64,000 nt of DNA from Clostridiales bacterium (GTDB lineage Bacteria; Bacillota; Clostridia; Oscillospirales; Acutalibacteraceae), in the NCBI GenBank assembly GCA_022800315.1, contig JAAWQC010000005.1, forward strand, positions 1 to 64,000. Reading direction: 5' to 3'. A model generated the notes under the pieces. The model did no database searches. It was not told the DNA's origin and saw only the letters and a program-made list of their open reading frames with translations. This document shows, piece after piece, positions 38,992 to 47,700 of this stretch (position 1 is the first letter of the stretch; every line of letters begins with the position of its first letter). The translations under genes and the position numbers were made by a program.

Positions 38992-39696
38992 ATGCTTCTT
39001 TTTACAATACCGCACGCAGGCGGTTCTTCCCTGGCTTACACCAAATGGCGGACCTTTCTATCGGAAGATATCGTTTTATATCCATTGGAATTGCCGGGGC
39101 ATATGTCACGTGCGAAAGAACCACTGAGTACCGATTTTTCTGAGGTTCTCTCTGATCTGTCTGAACAGGTGATTCGGGTCGTAACGCAAAAGCCGGATGA
39201 ACCGTATGCCGTGTACGGTCATAGTATGGGTTCTCTTCTGGCATATTATATGTATTTTTATTTACAGGAGCATCAGGTACGCTTGCCGATTCACCTGTTT
39301 TTTTCCGGTCGATGGCCGCCTTATATCCGCATGCCAATGGATGACATTGACTTGGACGATGAGCTTGGTTTTCAGGAAATAGCCATGTCCAAGGGTGGAA
39401 TACATCGATCAATATCCGATAATAAAGAGCTGTTGCACTATTATGTGGAATTGATACGTGCGGATTTCCGTTTGATGAAAAATCGGACGATGGAGGACAA
39501 GCCGCGTCTGATTGATGTGGATTTTTCAGTTTTATGGGGGACGGAAGACGACGATATGGATTATACGAGCCTCGCTGAATGGAAATCGGCGGCCGGGGCC
39601 GGTATTTCGTTTTATCAGATCAATGGCACCCATTTGTTTACCACAGAAAACCCACGGGATACGGTTGCCGCTATTCATAAAGCGATCGGACGATGA
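38992..39696 (+). CDS. Type II thioesterase
   Basis: 234 residues, alpha/beta hydrolase of the GrsT/RifR editing class. PHAGGSSLAY forms the oxyanion region, the nucleophile is Ser78 in YGHSMGSLLAY, and the catalytic His lies near NGTHLF. Usual role: removing stalled or wrong acyl groups from carrier domains; product release is possible because no terminal TE domain exists here. ATG 38992 follows GGAGGG. The stop overlaps the next start. Confidence 0.93.
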   Translation: MLLFTIPHAGGSSLAYTKWRTFLSEDIVLYPLELPGHMSRAKEPLSTDFSEVLSDLSEQVIRVVTQKPDEPYAVYGHSMGSLLAYYMYFYLQEHQVRLPIHLFFSGRWPPYIRMPMDDIDLDDELGFQEIAMSKGGIHRSISDNKELLHYYVELIRADFRLMKNRTMEDKPRLIDVDFSVLWGTEDDDMDYTSLAEWKSAAGAGISFYQINGTHLFTTENPRDTVAAIHKAIGR

Positions 39697-41654
39697 TTCC
39701 GTTCGAGCCAATTGTAAGAGAGGCAGGGACAAATATGTCAATGGCAGATTTTTTGATTAAACAAAAAGATAATGACGATAAAGGCGTAATGTTTGTTTTA
39801 GCTGAAAATAGACGGATCATGCTGACTTACAAAGAGTTATATCAACACTCCCTTACGTTGCTTTCCTATTTGAATGAACAAGGGATAAAAACAGGTGATG
39901 CCATAGTTTTATCCCTCAATAATAAAGACAAGTTCACCATTGCCTTTTGGGCCTGCGCACTTGGAGGCATCCGATCAATCCCCTCCAATGAAAATATACA
40001 GAATATCAGCAGCTTTCAATCGTTTTTTCCGCGGGACGATCAGCCATATTATCTGATGGAGTCAGATCAGAGGCCTGTTATTGCCGAGTTATTTGACACA
40101 GAGGATCAGGACCGTTTACTGACATATCCGGAGGACAGAGAATTATCCAGCCGGCCGGCACAGGGAGCAGTGGTTCCTATGGGGCCCAACGATGTTGCTA
40201 CGATCCTCTTTTCATCCGGTTCCATCAGTGAACCGAAAGGGATTCCGCTGACCAATCGGGTGTTGGATAATTATATTGATATGCTGGTTAAAACGTTTGA
40301 TTTCCAACCGAGCGACAGTATGTTGGGTTGGCTGCCGCTTAATCACAATACGTCTTTGATTCTTTTTCATCTTTATCCGGTATTTTTAGGTATGGACCAG
40401 GTTCATATGCAGGCGCATTTGGTGATGCGGGATATACGTTTTCTGTTCCAAATGGCGACGGAACTTCATACGACGATCAGCGGCACGATCAGTTCACAAC
40501 TCGGACAAGCCGCGCAGGTAGCGCAAACCAGCCCTTCGTTGGAGTGGGACCTCCATTCTATTCACACTTTTTTCGTCGGCGCAGAGCCGGTTACACCCAA
40601 AGCCTGTATGGATTTCAACCGTGAAATGAAGCGGTATGGATTGAGGGAGTGCGTGGTTCGTCCCGCATACGGATTGACCGAGACAACGTCTCTAATCACC
40701 GTCCACGAAAAAGGCAGTGACATAGCCTGTCTGAACATTGACGGCGAATACTTATCAATGGGCCATACCGTCCGGTTCGTCGAAACAACATCGCCGCACA
40801 GCCGTGTTTTTACCTCTGTAGGAGTCCCGATTTCCGGGGCGGAAATCGCCATATCATCTCCTGAGGGAGAGTTTTATCGTGAGGATGTCATCGGCATCGT
40901 GCGAATCAAAAGTCCCTCCCTTGTGGAGAGTTATTACGGGAGTCAGCAGCCGCTGGCGGAAGACGGCTGGTTGGACACGGGTGATATCGGATTAATTCAC
41001 GATGGTCGGTTGTATATCGTAGGACGTTATAAAGACATGTTTATCATCAATGGCAAAAACTATTACTGCAACGATGTGGAAAACGAACTCGTACTAAAGT
41101 TATCTCTCAACAATAACGAGATTGCCATAGCAGCGATCTCAGACGGTTCCCGCGAGATCAGTGAAACGCTTGTTTGTTTTCTTAAGCACTCCGGAGAAAT
41201 TGATGCTAGTTTTATCGATTTATCCGTACAAATCTGGGAATATTGTACCGCGCATTACGGCATTTCCATAGAGGCGTTCGTCGCTTTGGAAGACTTCCCC
41301 AAGACAACTTCCGGTAAGGTTCGACGCCAGCATATGAAAGAAGGATATCTCAGAGGAGAAAAGGGATATCGTTGTTTCTATTGTATGAAACAGGATGCTC
41401 ATGATGCCATGTCCGATACATCAGAGGAGATCGCGCAAAAGCTTCAGGAGATTTTTGAGAAGGATATCCATAAAAGTATCGATGAATATGAGTGTTATTT
41501 AAACTATATTGAAGATTCACTCAGCATCTCCCGCATTCATCTTATCATTGATCAACTTTATCCGGATACTCTTGAAGTCACCGATCTATTTAAGTATTCT
41601 TCGATTCAGGAATTATCACAATACATTAGTAAGACTCTGCAACGCGTAGGTTGA
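39693..41654 (+). CDS. Fatty-acyl-AMP ligase with C-terminal ACP
   Basis: 653 residues. The adenylation core has ILFSSGSISEPKG, PAYGLTETTSLIT and DTGDIGLIHDGRLY. IVGRYKDMFIINGKNYYCND is typical of FAALs, which make acyl-AMP and pass it to a carrier instead of CoA. From about residue 570 an ACP follows with the pantetheine Ser at 609 (IEDSLSISR). It should load the starter acid onto the assembly line. ATG 39693 overlaps the thioesterase stop; ATG 39735 has a better ribosome binding site and may be the true start. Chain length is not readable. Confidence 0.9.
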   Translation: MIPFEPIVREAGTNMSMADFLIKQKDNDDKGVMFVLAENRRIMLTYKELYQHSLTLLSYLNEQGIKTGDAIVLSLNNKDKFTIAFWACALGGIRSIPSNENIQNISSFQSFFPRDDQPYYLMESDQRPVIAELFDTEDQDRLLTYPEDRELSSRPAQGAVVPMGPNDVATILFSSGSISEPKGIPLTNRVLDNYIDMLVKTFDFQPSDSMLGWLPLNHNTSLILFHLYPVFLGMDQVHMQAHLVMRDIRFLFQMATELHTTISGTISSQLGQAAQVAQTSPSLEWDLHSIHTFFVGAEPVTPKACMDFNREMKRYGLRECVVRPAYGLTETTSLITVHEKGSDIACLNIDGEYLSMGHTVRFVETTSPHSRVFTSVGVPISGAEIAISSPEGEFYREDVIGIVRIKSPSLVESYYGSQQPLAEDGWLDTGDIGLIHDGRLYIVGRYKDMFIINGKNYYCNDVENELVLKLSLNNNEIAIAAISDGSREISETLVCFLKHSGEIDASFIDLSVQIWEYCTAHYGISIEAFVALEDFPKTTSGKVRRQHMKEGYLRGEKGYRCFYCMKQDAHDAMSDTSEEIAQKLQEIFEKDIHKSIDEYECYLNYIEDSLSISRIHLIIDQLYPDTLEVTDLFKYSSIQELSQYISKTLQRVG

Positions 41655-41702
41655 TTCGGTCAATAGAGAATACGCGGTATAAGCAAATTGAGGGAGGATA
41701 AT

Positions 41703-44700
41703 ATGGATCAGTTCACATCGCGTTCTGTGGGAGATATCGCTGTTATTGGGATAGGATTGCGCATTGCCGATGCGGAGACGTTACCCCAATATTGGTCTTT
41801 ATTCGATCGTAATCTGGATTGTATGCGGGATTTTCCGCAGAATCGCCGGGATCAGATAGCCGAGTACGCCCATCTTTTCCTTTCTGATAAAGAGGAAGCG
41901 CAATTTTATAAAGGCTGCTATCTGGAACGTATCGATGAGTTTGACGCCTCTTTTTTTCGCATGTCGCCAAGGGAAGCGCAAACGACAGATCCGGTGCAAC
42001 GGATACTTTTAGAATGTATTTATCATACGTTCGATGATGCGGGCTATAGCTGCGGACAGATTAATGGGACAAAAACCGGCATTTTTATCGGTTATACCTC
42101 GGCGTCGTTGAAAGACAATTATTCAACCAATATTGCTTTTATGCATCCGGATTTGGTCCGTTATGCGATGGTTGGCAACATGGCGGCAATATTGCCTTCC
42201 AGAGCGTCTCATCTTTTGAATCTGCACGGACCCGCGATGGTCATAGATACGGCTTGTTCTTCCTCTCTCGTAGCCGTTCACCAAGCCTGTGAAAGCTTGC
42301 GCAACGGCGAATCGTCAATGGCCATCGCGGGAGGAATCAAGCTCAACGTACTTCCCCTTGTTTTAGATGATATGAAATTGGGCATTGAAGCGGAAGACGA
42401 TAAAACACGGACCTTTGACGATTTTGCGAGTGGAGCTGCAATTGGCGAAGGGTGCGCGTGCGTTCTGTTAAAGCCGCTGGATCGTGCCGTCAAAGACAAC
42501 AACCATATCTATGCGGTGGTAAAAGGTTCGGCTGTCAATCACGACGGGAATTCTACAGGAATCACCGCGCCCAATCCCGCCTCTCAGACTTCGGTAATCC
42601 TTGATGCATGGAAAAAGGCCGGCGTAACGGCGGCGGACATGCGGTATATCGAAACCCATGGAACAGGAACGTTATTGGGTGACCCCATTGAATTTCAGGG
42701 GCTATCACACGCGTTTGAAGCGTTTACTGATAAAAAACAGTTTTGCGCTCTCAGCTCTGCAAAAACCAATATTGGGCATTTAAACGAATGCGCGGGAATC
42801 GCCTCCTTTATCAAGGCGGTTGCCGCCCTTTATTATAAAAGGATTCCTGGATTATGCCATTTCCATGTTCCCAATAAAAAAATCGATTTCTGCGATTCTC
42901 CCTTTTATATCAACAATTTCACCTGTGATTGGAATACAGAGGAAGAAGGACGCAGAATTTGCGGTGTATCGGCCTTTGGATTGAGCGGTACCAATTGTCA
43001 TGTCGTATTAGAGGAGTTTACTCAAACCAGAGAAATGCCTCTTGAAAGAAAAGGGGATATTCTTTGCCTGTCTGCAAAATCATCCGCCAGTTTAAGAAAA
43101 ATGGTCGGTGATTATGCCGAGTGGGTGAAAGTCGAGGATTCGTTGGCGGCGGTGGTCGGCTGCACCAATTTGTATCGTGACCATTATCCTGTGAGAGTTG
43201 CCCTTACTTTTAGGGATAAAGAGGCGTTGGTCAGGACCCTCATGGCCTTGAGTGCTACGGAAGTCGAGAATTGGAATGAGATACCGGACGTTTTTTATCA
43301 CCCGGGGGATTTTTCCCGGCAGAAGACGCCAAAGGAAGAGATAAATGCTTGTTTACATCGATGCAATCAGGCGATACATGCAGATGGTTTTAATGAGAGT
43401 TTCCAATCAGACTTGCGATATTTAGCGGATGGATATAGCCGTGGAATGAATCCGGAATGGGCGTTATTATATAAGAATTGTTTGATTCCACGTTTACCGC
43501 TTCCCCTGTACCCTTTTCAAAGGGACACCTTTTGGCTGCCAACGGACACCCCGGTCGTCAGCGAAAGACCTCGGCCGGAAGAGATACCCGAGACGCTCCC
43601 GCTTGAGAAAGATCGTCAACTATTTTATGAACGAGGGTTTTTACCCGTTTCATTAAATCAGCCGCAGACAGGCGTGTTGGGCAAGTGTCTGATTATCCAA
43701 GTGTCTTGTTCCGTTCCGTCTCCGTTTATTGATGCTCTACAAGAACGCTTTTCCGAAGTTGAAGTGCTGAAGGCTGACATACAGCAGGCGAGGGAGGATG
43801 GCATCGCGTATTATTTTCAGCATCTGTACGAGGGATTGGATTTTACGAATGTGGCAAACATCGTAGTGGCAGCTTATGTGTTTGAAAAGCCGTCTAAATC
43901 AGCCACGGACCTAAAAATAGCTCAGGAAGTACGGATGTTTTCACTGCTGAACCTGTATCATGCTGTTGAAAAACACGCGAATCAGTTAAATATTTATCCA
44001 TTGTTTTCCTCCTGCTTTGCCGTAACAGGACAGGAAGTGGGTCTAAATCCCGAGAATGCGATACTCTTTGGCGTGGGAAAATCAACTAATCGGGAATATC
44101 GCCACATCCACACATGTTGTATCGATATGGATGATTCCACAGGATGGAAGATGGTGGTGGAAGAAATCGGTGCGAACGACAATGCCGATATTGCCGTATA
44201 TCGAGAAGGTATCCGCTATTCGGAAGTGATTCGGGAAAAAGTAATGACAACCCCCAGCAAAATGACGGTAGTTCGCGACCGAGGTGTCTATATCGTCAGC
44301 GGTGGTGTTGGCGGAATCGGTTATGAAACCGCGAAGGAAATCACACGGCGCGCCGCCGATACAACACTGGTTTTGTTAGGAAGATCGGAATTACCGGAAG
44401 AATCACAGTGGGAACACCTGATAGATAATCCCAATCAAGCGAGCCTGTCTGAAAAAATACAGCGCTTGCTGGAGTTGAAGGCAACCGCGCGCAACGTCCG
44501 GTATTATTCTTGTGATGTTGCAGATGAAGCGGCTGTTCAGGCTGTTATTCAGGATGTCCACCGCCGATTCGGTCCCGTAAACGGGGTCGTTCACGCTGCG
44601 GGCCTTGGCGGAGGTTGCCCTCTTGATCAGCTGGATACCCCGCGAGTAATGGGGATGCTGTCGCCAAAGGTAAGCGGGACGTTTGTCCTCGACAAGGCAA

Positions 44701-47700
44701 CCAGAGAAGACAAACCGGACTTTTTTGTCTTATTTTCGAGTATTGCCACCGTCTTCAGCAGTGCCGATCTTACGGATTATATAGCCGGTAATTTGTATTT
44801 GGATGTTTACAGCGCTTATCGTGCAAAGGAATGTCCCGGAGCCAGTGTTACGGTCAATTGGGCCACTTGGTCCGAAACCGGTATGTCTATCCAGAATAAA
44901 TTTACGATTGATACCCTTTTTAAATCTATTAGAACCCGCGATGGTATCGAGGCATTGTTTACTGTCCTGGAAAACGGAAGCGGAAATACGATAATTGGTG
45001 AGCTTAATCTTGATAATGTCATAGCTTTATTGTTGAAAACCTATCCCATGAAATGGTCGGATAAGATTGCACAGTCATTGAATTTGCTGGAACGGCAACC
45101 GGATAGAGAAAAAAGCGTCGTATCGAAAAACGGAGCCTATAGTCAGGCGGAACATAAAATCGGAGCTGTTTGCCAAAAGGTATTGGGATATGAGGAAATA
45201 AACATACAGGACAATTTTTTTGAACTGGGCGCCGATTCCATCATGTTGGGGCTGATATATCAAGAATTGGATGCGATATATCCGGAGTTATTGCAGGCGA
45301 CCGATTTATTTGCTTTTCCCACAGTACAAACACTGGCGGAGCATATTGTGGAATGCGGCGGTGAAAATTCAGCTGAGATATATCAGCCGGTAAATGAGGA
45401 GGAATTGACTGAAGGCAATTCATTGAACGAAGAAACAGAGACCGAGCAGCTATACGACGATGACAGTATCGCGATTATTGGCTTGGGGATGGATATGCCC
45501 AACGCCTGTAATCTCGAAGAATATTGGGTGTTACTGAATAATTCGATAAACACGGTGAGGGAAATTCCCGACACCCGAGTAGTCGATATTAAAAAGCATT
45601 TGCGCAATCAGGGAATGCCGGAGGATGCCATCCGTTTTCGTAAATGTGGATTTCTTGATGAAATCAACCGTTTTGATTACGGTTATTTTGGGATGTCGCC
45701 GCGTGAAGCTTCGTTGATCGATCCGGTGAATCGTTTATTTTTACAATGCTGTTCCCGAGCCATTGATGATTCGGGTTATGGTCAGGAGGGAGTAAAGGGA
45801 AGCAATACGGGTGTGTTTTTAGGATATTCGGCTAATTTAGGCAATGCCTATAGTCGCTTGCTGTATGAAACGGATACTTCCCTGTTCAATGATTCGCTCC
45901 CGTTGAATCAGGTCAGTATGGCCGCCAGTAGGGTGGCGTATGTTTTTGATTTGAAAGGCCCGAGCATGGTTTTGGATACGGCGTGCTCATCGTCTCTGGT
46001 AGCTATACATATGGCGTGCGAACAAATCCGCAGCGGTCAATGCCAAATGGCTCTCGCCGGAGGAGCCTCTATATCTGAAACTCCACTTTTGAACGGATTT
46101 GAGGTGGGTTTTGAATCAGCGGAGGAAAAGACACGAGCTTTCGCGGACAATTCAACGGGATCAGCGGTTGCGGAGGGGGTAGGTGTCGTCCTTTTGAAAT
46201 CGCTGCGTCAGGCGCAGGCAGACGGAGACGCGGTTTATGCCGTTATCAGGGGCAGCGCCATTAATCAGGACGGAAGTTCCTTCGGGATTGCCGCGCCAAA
46301 TTATCTTGCCCAGTCAGACGCCATACAAAAGGCATGGGAACACGCTGGCGTTAACGGCCGGGATATCAGCTATGTGGAAGCCCATGGTACGGGAACACAG
46401 TTGGGCGATCCCATTGAGATCAGCGGGATAACTCATGCCTTTTCCACCTGTTCAGAAGATAAACAAATATGTGGCATAGGATCGGTCAAGTCAAATCTAG
46501 GTCATGCTAACGAAGCATCGGGTATGTGCGGAATTTTTAAGCTGATTCTGATTTTACAGAAAAAATGGATTCCTGCCAGCTTAAATTTTGAGGTTCCTAA
46601 TCTGAATATCGACTTTGTCAATTCACCTGTGTATGTGGTCAGTAAGGGAAAGCCGCTGCAACCTAAGGGAGATACGGCAATGGTCGGTATCAGCGGTTTC
46701 GGTATGAGTGGAACAAACGCGCATTTGGTATTGCAGGAAGCTCCCCGACCGTCAATGAAAACAGCAATATCGCCTAACGATCCGCTCGTAATGACCATCA
46801 GCGCGAAATCCGAGTCTGCGCTTTTCCGTCTCATCGCTGATTACGCCGCCTACTTAGAGGATCATCCGGAGGTGGACGTTCGGCATTTCTGCTATATACT
46901 CAACACTGGCCGAAGTCATTATTCGTATCGTCTGGCTCTGATGATGAAGGACCGAGAATCTCTCTGCCTTATGCTCAAACGACTACAGGCAGAAAACTTC
47001 GAAACGCTTAAAAGCGGCGCTGTAGAAGGCTGTGCCTGCGGACGATTTTCGCTTGTTCCCGAGAGTAAAAAGGAGAGGTACGATTACGAACTGACCGCCC
47101 GAGAGCATCTGGAACTGAACGAAAAAGCGAGTGAACTCATAGCGGGGATGACCGCTTCCGACACGTCTCAATTGAAGCGGCTTATCCTTATGTATGTGCG
47201 TGGAGCCGTAGTTTCCTGGGAGAAGCTGTATACGGGCAGCTATACCCGTCTGCATCTGCCAAGTTATTCATTTGAAAAGAATCATTGCTGGTATCCTCTC
47301 CCCGAGAGCGATCCCGCGGAAGAAAAAGAAGCACCCGAGGAACTGAATGGTTATTTTTACGGTAAACGATGGGTTCCGATGGAATCGGTTGGATATACCG
47401 TCCCCAATCCGGGGGAATTAACGGTGGTAATACGGAAAAACGAGGGCATTGATGATGGCATTTCCGCATCTCTGCGCGCATTGGGCGCCCGGGTACTGGA
47501 TGTCTTCACCGAAAAATCGGATATAAGGGCAGAGGGCGCTGTCTATTATCTGGAACCAGGAATCGAGGGCTACCGGACGCTTTTTGAATCGTTGAGAGAG
47601 GAACGGGTGGGAAGAATCATCTATCTCACCTCTTATAACAGCCCGCCCGCGCGAAACATATCCTCTATTTACGATAGGGTTGAAGACGGCTTTTTTGGCT

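Noticed and set aside
41651..41683. Internal promoter before the large synthase (TTGATT ... TATAAG)
   Set aside because: The spacer is 21 bases, too long for a sigma-A promoter.
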